Assembly: GCA_016206515.1 (NCBI GenBank)
Contig: JACQRN010000304.1
Span: 1-6,634 of the forward strand
Length of the DNA stretch: 6,634 nucleotides
Source: Planctomycetota bacterium
GTDB lineage: Bacteria; Planctomycetota; SBBH01; JACQRN01
Direction of reading: 5' to 3'
The notes below the pieces were generated by a model, which did no database searches, was not told where the DNA came from, and saw only the letters and a program-made list of their open reading frames with translations. A program made the translations under genes and the position numbers. This document shows positions 1 through 5,281 of the stretch, piece after piece; position 1 is the stretch's first letter; every line of letters begins with the position of its first letter.

Positions 1-350
1 CGCTCCTGCAGGGGGATCCCCAGCTTCTCATAGGTCCGCAGAAGCTCCGGATCGACCTCCTCCAGGCTCTTCGGGCCCCCCTTTTTCTTCGGCGCCGAGT
101 AGTAGACGATCTCCTGGTAGTCGATCCGCGGGTAGCGGACGTTCGACCACACCGGCTCCTTCATCGTGCGCCAGTGCCGGTACGCCTTCAGGCGCCATTC
201 GAGGAGCCAGGACGGCTCCCCCTTCTTCTGGGAGATGAAGCGGACGACCCCCTCGTCGAGCCCCTTCGGGATCGAATCCTCCTCGATCGGGGTGACGAAC
301 CCGTACCGGTACTCCCGGTCGGCCAGCTCCCGGATCGCGTCCGACGGCAT
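1..350 (-). CDS. sufB: Fe-S cluster assembly scaffold protein SufB, N-terminal part (cut by window edge)
   Basis: SufB is the core of the cytoplasmic SufBCD complex, which assembles iron-sulfur clusters and passes them to apo-proteins. Only the first 116 residues are present; the family is usually around 470-495 residues, so the cluster-binding and SufD-contact C-terminal half lies beyond base 1. Sequence basis: the conserved SufB N-terminal blocks YGFVTPIEEDSIPKGL (about 16-31), EPSWLLEWRLKAYRHW (45-60), YPRIDYQEIVYYSAPK (73-88) and LEEVDPELLRTYEKLGIPL (96-114) are read without a break. The ATG at 350-348 is chosen because it gives the usual short lead before YGFVT and has a purine-rich ribosome site 7 bases upstream. 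It starts four bases after the stop of the Rrf2-type regulator, so the two are almost surely co-transcribed. The rest of the suf genes are expected to the left, which is inference. Confidence 0.96.
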   Translation of the reverse strand, partial: MPSDAIRELADREYRYGFVTPIEEDSIPKGLDEGVVRFISQKKGEPSWLLEWRLKAYRHWRTMKEPVWSNVRYPRIDYQEIVYYSAPKKKGGPKSLEEVDPELLRTYEKLGIPLQE

Positions 351-354
351 CGTC

Positions 355-837
355 CTACTCCCCCTCCGGCGCACCGGCCCTGACGCCGGATCTCGCCTCG
401 TCGCGGATCCACGGGACGCCCTGCCGCTGGCCGCGCAGGTCCGCCACGACATCCGCGAGGGACACCTTCGCGAGCACCCCCAGGAATGCGTCCTCCGCCT
501 CCTGGAACGTCCGGATGATCCGGCAGCCGCTTCCCAGCTCGCACCGCCGCACGATCGCCATGCACTGGTACATCGGGGACTCCCCCTCGGTTACGCGAAC
601 GATGTCCTGCAACGAGATCGCGGAGGGGTCGCGGGCCAGGGCGTACCCCCCCTTCGCTCCGCGGTAGGAGCGCAGCACCCCCTCGTGCGCGAGCCTCTGG
701 AACACCTTCGACAAGTACGGCGCCGAGAGATGCTGGGCCTTGGCGATTTCGGACACGAGGATCGGCTCCCGATCCTGATGGACGGCCATGTAGACGAGGC
801 TGTCGATCGCATGTTCCGTAGTCTGAAGGAATCTCAT
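355..837 (-). CDS. Rrf2/IscR-type transcriptional regulator with three-cysteine cluster, probable suf regulator
   Basis: A 160-residue DNA-binding protein of the Rrf2 family, whose members sense Fe-S cluster status, iron or redox and often control suf/isc genes. Residues about 1-60 form the winged helix-turn-helix (start MRFLQTTEHAIDSLVYMA; recognition helix region LSAPYLSKVFQRLAHEGVL). The wing follows at RSYRGAKGGYALARDP (56-71). Cys92, Cys99 and Cys105 form a C-x6-C-x5-C cluster; E. coli IscR has C-x5-C-x5-C, so a [2Fe-2S] ligand role is likely but the spacing differs by one. The C-terminal tail (about 137-160) is charged and unremarkable. The start is set at Met 837: an upstream in-frame ATG at 864 would lie in the promoter/operator, and family members usually begin MR-x-x-T/S. 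It is the first gene of the operon, four bases before sufB. A dyad over its own -35 box suggests autoregulation (inference). The exact subtype (IscR, SufR-like or other) is not settled. Confidence 0.93.
   Translation of the reverse strand: MRFLQTTEHAIDSLVYMAVHQDREPILVSEIAKAQHLSAPYLSKVFQRLAHEGVLRSYRGAKGGYALARDPSAISLQDIVRVTEGESPMYQCMAIVRRCELGSGCRIIRTFQEAEDAFLGVLAKVSLADVVADLRGQRQGVPWIRDEARSGVRAGAPEGE
358..367 (-). promoter_or_regulatory. Ribosome binding site of sufB inside the regulator's last codons
   Basis: On the minus strand the last codons of the regulator read GGAGGGGGAG, directly followed by its TAG stop, four bases and the sufB ATG. The proximal GGGAG lies 7 bases from the ATG. The site overlaps the upstream reading frame, so translation of the two genes is probably coupled. 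Confidence 0.75.
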
Positions 838-849
838 AACCCTATTAAC

Positions 850-877
850 AGCATACCGAAGCAAACCGGATAAACAA
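850..877 (-). promoter_or_regulatory. Probable sigma70-type promoter of the regulator-sufB operon
   Basis: Minus strand: -35 TTGTTT (877-872), 16-base spacer, -10 TATGCT (855-850). The -10 ends only 12 bases before the ATG at 837, so a start site at the usual distance would leave a 5' UTR of about five bases. No Shine-Dalgarno sequence precedes the ATG. The region is distinctly AT-rich compared with its surroundings. It is predicted by eye, not measured. Confidence 0.6.
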
Positions 878-890
878 GGTCCGGTTTATC
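863..890. promoter_or_regulatory. Two interlocked inverted repeats over the -35 box: probable operator
   Basis: Two perfect dyads overlap. One has arms aaaccgga (863-870) and tccggttt (880-887) with a 9-base spacer. The other has arms gataaac (869-875) and gtttatc (884-890) with an 8-base spacer. Both cover the -35 hexamer at 872-877 of the regulator's promoter. Repressors of the Rrf2 family are dimers that bind dyads of about this size, so autoregulation by the adjacent gene is the simplest reading (inference). The site does not obviously match the classical E. coli IscR type 1 consensus. Confidence 0.6.
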
Positions 891-904
891 TTGTTTTTCG
901 AATG

Positions 905-962
905 GGCGCCGCCTGCAGCATCGTGCTTCAGCGGCGCCGTCTCGCGGACATCCATGTCCGCG
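905..962 (-). terminator. Two strong hairpins after the aldolase gene, possible terminator without T-tract
   Basis: Reading down the minus strand after the aldolase stop, the first structure is a near-perfect palindrome with 9-base arms cgcggacat (943-951) and atgtccgcg (954-962). The second has arms ggcgccgc (905-912) and gcggcgcc (931-938), and an inner stem agca/tgct (917-920, 924-927) that lengthens it. Both lie between the aldolase stop and the next promoter, where an operon end is expected. No run of T follows either on the minus strand, so intrinsic termination is unproven; RNA stabilisation or another role is possible. Confidence 0.4.
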
Positions 963-1003
963 CTTGAACTCGTGCGGGACCGGCCATGCGCACACCGGGG
1001 CGG

Positions 1004-2047
1004 TTACGACGCCGCGGCGGCCTCGCGCTCGAGGGCGGCGCTGTACTTCCCCGCTGCGGCGGCGCCGTTCATCCTGGCACGGTGGAAAAAGATCTTCTGG
1101 GCGGCCGGGACCCTCGATGGCTCGCCCTTCCATGCGGCCATTGCAGGGTGCTGCAGCGCGCGGCCGTACGAGAACGAAAGGCGCCATGGATGAGGACCGA
1201 TCCGGTTCATCGCGTCGAGGTGCTCCGTCGCGACGACGTCCGACTGCCCGCCCGACAGGAAGACGATCCCCGGGACGCTCGCCGGGACGGTGCGGCGCAG
1301 GCAGCAGACCGTCTCCCGCGCCACATCCTGGACGGACGCCTGGCGCGGGCACTTCCCCCCCGCGATCACCATGTTCGGCTTCAGGAGCATCCCTTCCAGG
1401 CGAACACGCTGGAACCGCAGTTCGGCAAAGACCGTATCGAGCGCGCTGCGGGTCACCTCGTAGCAGCGCTCGATCGGATGCGCGCCGTCCATGAGCACCT
1501 CGGGTTCGACGATCGGCACCAGGAGCGCCTCCTGGCAGAGCGCCGCGTACCGCGCCAGGGCGTGCGCGTTGACGTGAAGGCAGGTCTCGGTCGGGAGCCC
1601 ATCGCCGATCGTGATCACGGCCCTCCACTTGGCGAACCGGGCCCCCAGATCGCGGTACCCGGCCAGACGCTCGCGCAGGCCGTCGAGCCCCTCGGTGACA
1701 ACCTCGTTCGGACAGCCAGGCAGGGGCTTGGTCCCGGTGTCGACCTTGATCCCGGGGATCACCCCGGCGCGACGCAGCACCTCCGGGAACGGTGTCCCGT
1801 CGCTCCCCTTCTGCCGGATCGTCTCGTCGTACAGGATCGCGCCGCTGACGTGGTCCCCGATCCGGCCGGTCGTGAACAGCATCTGGCGGTACCTGCGGCG
1901 GTTCTCCTCGGTCGAGGGGACCGAGATCGACTTGAACCGCTTCTCGATCGTCCCCGTGCTCTCGTCGGCCGCCAGGATCCCCTTGCCCGGGGCGACGAGC
2001 GCCTGGGCCGTCGATGAAAGTTCCTCCGCCGCGTTCGCGTTTCCCAT
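1004..2047 (-). CDS. fba: Class I fructose-1,6-bisphosphate aldolase (eukaryote/plant-type family)
   Basis: This cytoplasmic Schiff-base aldolase interconverts fructose 1,6-bisphosphate with dihydroxyacetone phosphate and glyceraldehyde 3-phosphate; the family also makes sedoheptulose 1,7-bisphosphate. At 347 residues it is close to the usual 340-365. Visible motifs: LAADEST (25-31, with Asp28), the substrate lysine region GIKVDTG (99-105, Lys101), RFAKWRAV (137-144, Lys140), VPIVEPEVLMDG (177-188, Glu181), the Schiff-base signature RLEGMLLKPNM (216-226, Lys223) and the phosphate-binding SGGQS (265-269). The C-terminal tail is alanine-rich and does not end in the Tyr that gates animal enzymes. 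The start at 2047 is fixed by a strong GGAGGG seven bases upstream. It is the last gene of the operon, four bases after the transketolase C-subunit. That pairing points to pentose phosphate or Calvin-type carbon flow rather than glycolysis alone (inference). Confidence 0.96.
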   Translation of the reverse strand: MGNANAAEELSSTAQALVAPGKGILAADESTGTIEKRFKSISVPSTEENRRRYRQMLFTTGRIGDHVSGAILYDETIRQKGSDGTPFPEVLRRAGVIPGIKVDTGTKPLPGCPNEVVTEGLDGLRERLAGYRDLGARFAKWRAVITIGDGLPTETCLHVNAHALARYAALCQEALLVPIVEPEVLMDGAHPIERCYEVTRSALDTVFAELRFQRVRLEGMLLKPNMVIAGGKCPRQASVQDVARETVCCLRRTVPASVPGIVFLSGGQSDVVATEHLDAMNRIGPHPWRLSFSYGRALQHPAMAAWKGEPSRVPAAQKIFFHRARMNGAAAAGKYSAALEREAAAAS

Positions 2048-2051
2048 AGCG

Positions 2052-3035
2052 CTACCCTCCCATGGCGCGCGCCTGCTGGCGCTGACGCTTGTTCTGCATC
2101 GTCTTCCGGGCGACCTCCACGATCCGGTCGGCCGTCAGGCCGTACCGGCGCAGGAGGGCGTCCGGATCCCCGGACTCCGCATACGTGTCCGCGATCCCGA
2201 CGAACCCGATCGGGACGGGGCACGACTCCCCCACCGCGCGGGCGACCGCGCTCCCGAGCCCGCCCCAGACCTGATGCTCCTCGGCGCAGACGATCGCGCC
2301 GCACCGGCGCGCGAGATCCGCGACCATCTTCTCGTCGAGCGGCTTGATCGTGTGCAGGTCGGCGACCGCCGCGCGGACCCCATCCGCCTGCAGACGGTCC
2401 GCCGCCTCCAATGCCTCCCAGACCATCAACCCGTTCGCGATCAGCGCGAGGTCCGTCCCGTCCCGCAGGAGAACCCCCTTCCCCAGGGCGAGACCTTCGG
2501 TCTTTTCGTGAACGATAGGGGCCTTCGGCCTCCCCGTGCGTATGTAGACCGGGCCCGGGTGCGCCGCCATCGCGCGCGTGAGCGCCTCGGCGGACGGGGC
2601 GTCCGCGGGGACGACCACGGTGAAGCCGGGAAGCGAGGTCGCCAGCGCCACATCCTCGATGCTCATCTGCGAGGCGCCGTCCTCCCCCGCCGAGATCCCC
2701 CCGTGCGAGCCGACGACCTTCACGTTCAGGCGCGGGTAGGCGATCGCCATGCGCAGCTGGTCGTACCCCTTGCACATCAGGAAGCAGGCGAAGGAACTGA
2801 TGAACGGGACCTTGCCGGAGGCCGCCAGCCCCCCCGCGATCCCGACCAGGTTCGCCTCGCTGATCCCCACGTTGAAGAACCGGTCCGGGAACCGCTTGCG
2901 GAAGTCGTCGCTGCGCGTCGACTTCGCCAGGTCCGCGTCGAGAACGACGATCTCGGGGCGCGTCGCGCCGAGCTCCGCGAGAACCTTCCCGTAGGCGTCG
3001 CGGGTCGCGGGGCCCAGTCGCTTCGTCAGGGGCAT
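2052..3035 (-). CDS. Transketolase, C-terminal subunit (pyrimidine-binding and C-terminal domains)
   Basis: A 327-residue half of a split transketolase. With the N-terminal subunit it transfers two-carbon ketol units between sugar phosphates using thiamine diphosphate. Residues about 8-175 are the pyrimidine-binding domain, with the catalytic glutamate in VGISEANLVGIAGGLAASG (Glu60), SSFACFL (80-86) and the SHGGISAGEDGASQMSIED block (110-128, with His111). Residues about 190-310 are the C-terminal domain (LALIANGLMVWEALEAADRL, then DLHTIKPLDEK and AEEHQVWGGLGSAVA). The start is at 3035 because an earlier in-frame ATG at 3089 would lie inside the upstream gene and add a non-conserved basic leader. 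The ATG follows the N-subunit stop after one base (TGAcATG), and a GGAG lies 10 bases upstream, so translation is likely coupled to give equal subunit amounts. DXS and pyruvate or 2-oxoacid dehydrogenase E1 beta are less likely because the motif set and length match split transketolases. Confidence 0.95.
   Translation of the reverse strand: MPLTKRLGPATRDAYGKVLAELGATRPEIVVLDADLAKSTRSDDFRKRFPDRFFNVGISEANLVGIAGGLAASGKVPFISSFACFLMCKGYDQLRMAIAYPRLNVKVVGSHGGISAGEDGASQMSIEDVALATSLPGFTVVVPADAPSAEALTRAMAAHPGPVYIRTGRPKAPIVHEKTEGLALGKGVLLRDGTDLALIANGLMVWEALEAADRLQADGVRAAVADLHTIKPLDEKMVADLARRCGAIVCAEEHQVWGGLGSAVARAVGESCPVPIGFVGIADTYAESGDPDALLRRYGLTADRIVEVARKTMQNKRQRQQARAMGG
2055..2060 (-). promoter_or_regulatory. 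Ribosome binding site of the aldolase gene, embedded in the end of the transketolase C-subunit
   Basis: The last two codons of the transketolase C-subunit are GGA GGG, followed by TAG, four bases and the aldolase ATG, giving a 7-base spacing. A strong Shine-Dalgarno sequence therefore codes the C-terminal Gly-Gly of the upstream protein. Confidence 0.85.
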
Positions 3036-3036
3036 G

Positions 3037-3852
3037 TCAGGCGAGCTCCGCGAGCGCCTTGGCGACTTCCTCGCGCGTCGGCGCCACACCGTGGAACTGG
3101 TTGTTGTTCTCCATGAACGACACGCCCTTCCCCTTCACCGTCCGGGCCACGATGAGGCTGGGCTTGCCCCTCGTGCCGCGGGCCCAGGTGAAGGCGTCGA
3201 GGACAGCACCCAGGTCGTGCCCGTCGATCTCGCGGACCTCCCAGCCGAACGACGTCCACTTCCCGCCGAGCGGCTCCAATTCGAGGATGTCGGAGATCCT
3301 CCCGTCGAGCTGGAACCCGTTGGCGTCCACGATCGCCGTAAGGGTGTCGAGCTTGTGGTGCGCCGCGAAGGCGGCCGCCTCCCAGACCTGCCCCTCGTTG
3401 CACTCCCCGTCGCCGAGCAGGACGTACGTCCGGTACGCCGCCTTGTCGAGACGGCCGGCGAGAGCGATCCCGATCCCGATCGACAGCCCCTGCCCGAGCG
3501 AGCCGGTCGACGCCTCGATCCCCGGCGTCGCGCCGTAGACGGGATGCCCCTGCAGCGGGCTCCCCAGCTTGCGAAGCGTCTTGAGGAGGTCCGTCGAGAA
3601 GTACCCCGCGCGCGCCATCGCGGCGTACTGCGCGGGGACCCCATGCCCCTTGCTCATGATGAACCGGTCCCTCTGCGCCCAGGCGGGGTCCTTCGGGCGA
3701 TGGTGGAGGACGTCGAAGTACAGCGCCGTGACGATCTCGACCGTCGAGAGGGACGTCCCCGGATGCCCGGAGCCGGACTCCCCGAGCATCGTGACAATAT
3801 CGCGCCGGATCTGCCGTGCCGTGTCGGTCAGCTCCCGGAGACGGGTCTGCAT
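3037..3852 (-). CDS. Transketolase, N-terminal subunit (thiamine diphosphate-binding domain)
   Basis: A 271-residue subunit carrying the thiamine-diphosphate pyrophosphate-binding domain; it works with the C-terminal subunit encoded next. Visible landmarks: GESGSGHPGTSLS (24-35, His30), SKGHG (67-71, His70), STGSLGQGLSIGIG (115-128), the thiamine diphosphate motif starting at GDGE (147-150) and ending at the Asn in VDANGF (Asn178), and TVKGKGVSFMENNNQFHG (238-255). All are in the order and spacing of split transketolases. The ATG at 3852 is the only Met placed to give the usual 10-20 residue lead before the first motif. No Shine-Dalgarno sequence precedes it, but a promoter -10 box lies 12 bases upstream, so the mRNA may be leaderless. 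It is the first gene of the operon with the C-subunit (one base apart) and the aldolase. A related split enzyme for another ketose cannot be excluded from sequence alone. Confidence 0.95.
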   Translation of the reverse strand: MQTRLRELTDTARQIRRDIVTMLGESGSGHPGTSLSTVEIVTALYFDVLHHRPKDPAWAQRDRFIMSKGHGVPAQYAAMARAGYFSTDLLKTLRKLGSPLQGHPVYGATPGIEASTGSLGQGLSIGIGIALAGRLDKAAYRTYVLLGDGECNEGQVWEAAAFAAHHKLDTLTAIVDANGFQLDGRISDILELEPLGGKWTSFGWEVREIDGHDLGAVLDAFTWARGTRGKPSLIVARTVKGKGVSFMENNNQFHGVAPTREEVAKALAELA

Positions 3853-3864
3853 CCGCGCGGGAAC

Positions 3865-3892
3865 AGCATAGGAAGCGGCGGAGCGTTTTCAA
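3865..3892 (-). promoter_or_regulatory. Probable promoter of the transketolase-aldolase operon
   Basis: Minus strand: -35 TTGAAA (3892-3887), 16-base spacer, -10 TATGCT (3870-3865), ending 12 bases before the ATG at 3852. Hexamer spacing, -10 sequence, the following GTT and distance to the ATG all equal those of the regulator-sufB promoter. No Shine-Dalgarno sequence is present. No clear dyad overlaps it, unlike the sufB operon promoter. Confidence 0.6.
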
Positions 3893-3903
3893 GGTCGGGG
3901 CGG

Positions 3904-3909
3904 TAAGAT
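3904..3909 (+). promoter_or_regulatory. Candidate -10 box for the HEAT-PDZ gene
   Basis: TAAGAT lies nine bases before the ATG at 3919 and fits the TAnnnT pattern of -10 boxes. The matching -35 region near 3881-3886 is weak. The upstream bases up to the ATG are C-rich with no Shine-Dalgarno sequence, so a leaderless transcript is possible. This is a weak call based on position and pattern. Confidence 0.3.
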
Positions 3910-3918
3910 CCCCTCCCG

Positions 3919-5100
3919 ATGGCGTCGAAGATGACCGTCTTCCTCGGCGGATCCGTCCTGGGTGCGTTCCTCGGCGCCGCCGCGCTCGCCCTGCTCCCTC
4001 CCGGGCCGGTCGTCAACCCGGCTACGGGGAACGCTGACGGCACGGGGGGCGAGCGCCCCGCCGGCACGGGAAGCGCGACCGGGGACATCGTGGAGTTGCG
4101 ATCCGCCCTCGCACGGGAACGGGAGGCACGCGAGGCGACCGTCGCACAGCTCACGGCTGCCCGGGAGGAGTCGGCCCGGTACCAGCAGGAGATCGCCGCG
4201 CTGCGCGGCTCCGGGGACGCGACCGGCGCGCACGATCCCGCGGCGGCCGCGCGCCGCTCCGCGGAGCTCGATCCCCGGATCCGCGAGGCGCTCGGCCGGA
4301 AGGATGGCAGGGCGGCACTCGATCTCCTGCGCCAGATGATCGCTCTCGGCGAGCCCGGCTACGCCGGGGCGATCCCGCTCATCCTGCAGATCAACGAGGA
4401 CATGGAGGGAGCCAATACCCTGGGGATCTCCATGCACGATTTCTACCCAGCCGTCGGGGATACGGATCTCTACCTCTTCGCCCTGCACGATCCGTCGGTG
4501 GACGCCCGTTTCCGCGAATTCGCCGTCTGGGGCCTGCCGTGGGTCTCGGGGGGGGCGAAGGCGCTCGAAACGTATACAAGCCTGCTCGCGACCGAGAGCG
4601 ACCCGGAAATCGTCGACTCGATCCTCTCCTCGATGGCGCACATCCCGGGGGACGAGACGAAGTCGCGAGCGCTCATCGATGCCTATGGCAGAGCCGGCAC
4701 CGGCGAACTCCGCCACCGGATCGTCCGTTCGCTGCGGAATACGGAGGATGCCGAGAGCGAGACGTTCCTACAGTCCCTCACGCAGGATCCCGACGCGGAC
4801 CTCGCACGCGAGGCGCGCTTTACCCTGACCTACCGCAACCCGCCGGTCCAGGGGTTCGTGACCACCCGGGTCTTCCCCAACACCCAGGCGGCCGCGGCAG
4901 GACTGCAGCGCGGGGACATCCTCGTGGCGTACAACGGGACGCCGCTCGATTCCACGGAGGCGCTCAACCAAGCGAAGCAGGCCAGCACCCCCGGCAGCGT
5001 CATTCGTGTCACGGTCTACCGCGACAGCGCCTACCTCAACATCGAGGTGGAGGCGACCGAGTCGATCGGAATCGATGGGGCGTATCGGGAACCGAAATAG
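3919..5100 (+). CDS. Unrecognised membrane-anchored protein with coiled coil, HEAT-like helices and C-terminal PDZ domain
   Basis: A 393-residue protein that I cannot assign to a named family. N-terminus: Lys4 then a hydrophobic stretch (about 6-26, small residues and leucine), consistent with a signal anchor that puts the rest outside the cytoplasm. Residues 33-54 are a Gly/Thr/Pro-rich linker. Residues about 56-96 are a charged heptad-like helix, probably a coiled coil (EREAREATVAQLTAAREE). Residues about 117-305 are helical with HEAT-like signatures (DPSVDARFREFAVWGL; DPEIVDSILSSMAHI; GELRHRIVRSL; DADLAREARFTL). Residues about 310-380 resemble a PDZ domain, with the hallmark VFPNTQAAAAGLQRGDILVA followed by YNGTPLDS. 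No protease or other catalytic motif is seen, so it is more likely a scaffold or adaptor, possibly for envelope proteolysis or protein quality control (inference). The start could also be Met5 (3931). It is divergent from the transketolase operon across 66 bases. Confidence 0.85.
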   Translation: MASKMTVFLGGSVLGAFLGAAALALLPPGPVVNPATGNADGTGGERPAGTGSATGDIVELRSALAREREAREATVAQLTAAREESARYQQEIAALRGSGDATGAHDPAAAARRSAELDPRIREALGRKDGRAALDLLRQMIALGEPGYAGAIPLILQINEDMEGANTLGISMHDFYPAVGDTDLYLFALHDPSVDARFREFAVWGLPWVSGGAKALETYTSLLATESDPEIVDSILSSMAHIPGDETKSRALIDAYGRAGTGELRHRIVRSLRNTEDAESETFLQSLTQDPDADLAREARFTLTYRNPPVQGFVTTRVFPNTQAAAAGLQRGDILVAYNGTPLDSTEALNQAKQASTPGSVIRVTVYRDSAYLNIEVEATESIGIDGAYREPK

Positions 5101-5124
5101 ATAAGGGCCGGTTCCGAACCCTCT

Positions 5125-5239
5125 TGTCATCCCGAGGGCCGCGATGTTTCCGCGGACCGAGGGATCTGTGTTGGACGCTCGATTGATGAACACAGATCCC
5201 TCGTGCTCGGGCGCAACTCGCTGGCTCCTCGGGACGACA
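5125..5239. repeat. 115-bp palindromic element with terminal inverted repeats (MITE- or REP-like)
   Basis: The outer ends are tgtcatcccgag (5125-5136) and ctcgggacgaca (5228-5239), which are inverted copies with 11 of 12 bases matching. Inside is a perfect 15-base inverted repeat, cgagggatctgtgtt (5158-5172) and aacacagatccctcg (5189-5203), around a 16-base loop, plus a smaller stem ccgcg/cgcgg (5139-5143, 5151-5155). No coding frame or transposase is present. The ends and the layered hairpins resemble short dispersed non-autonomous elements found in many bacterial genomes; copy number cannot be seen from one window. It fills most of the 181-base gap between the HEAT-PDZ gene and lysS, starting 24 bases after the former's stop. 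As RNA it would fold into a long cruciform-like hairpin that could limit read-through. Confidence 0.75.
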
Positions 5240-5244
5240 GGCAG

Positions 5245-5273
5245 GAGACAGGAGGGGCGGAATCCGCTACCTT
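5245..5273 (+). promoter_or_regulatory. Weak candidate promoter for lysS
   Basis: GAGACA (5245-5250, four of six matches to TTGACA) and TACCTT (5268-5273, three of six matches to TATAAT) are separated by 17 bases. The second box ends eight bases before the GTG at 5282. An AGGAGGGG at 5250-5257 lies about 24 bases from the GTG, too far for a normal ribosome site, and no ATG/GTG/TTG follows it in frame at a usual distance. Low confidence. Confidence 0.25.
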
Positions 5274-5281
5274 CGCTCCCC

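Noticed and set aside
838..864. An upstream ATG that would extend the Rrf2-type regulator by nine residues
   Set aside because: The extension runs through the predicted -10 box and start site, is not conserved-looking, and Rrf2 proteins normally begin at the MRFL-like position.
166..873. A 235-codon plus-strand frame opposite sufB and the regulator
   Set aside because: Low-complexity Arg-rich translation; both minus-strand genes are clear family members.
863..898. A plus-strand intrinsic terminator (aaaccgga/tccggttt stem followed by a T-rich stretch)
   Set aside because: No plus-strand gene lies upstream to terminate, and the dyads sit on the regulator's promoter, so an operator is the better reading.
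986..2017. A 343-codon plus-strand frame opposite the aldolase
   Set aside because: It is a mirror of the aldolase codon pattern with no motif or ribosome site; the aldolase on the other strand explains the sequence fully.
3036..3089. An upstream ATG that would extend the transketolase C-subunit by 18 residues
   Set aside because: The added residues are Arg/Ser-rich and overlap the conserved end of the N-subunit gene; the ATG at 3035 has a GGAG and a coupled stop-start arrangement.
1611..3116. A 501-codon open frame on the plus strand across the aldolase and transketolase genes
   Set aside because: It lies antisense to genes with strong family motifs and its translation is Arg/Pro/Ala-rich without recognisable domains, as expected for antisense frames in GC-rich DNA.
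2052..3852. The two thiamine-diphosphate subunits as DXS, pyruvate dehydrogenase E1 or sulfo-sugar transketolase
   Set aside because: Motif order, subunit lengths and the aldolase neighbour fit an ordinary split transketolase; no sulfo-sugar genes or E2/E3 genes are present in the window.
5105..5124. Short dyad ggttc/gaacc just after the HEAT-PDZ stop as a terminator
   Set aside because: The arms are separated by a single base, leaving only a very short possible stem, and no T-tract follows; the larger palindromic element next to it is the stronger structure.
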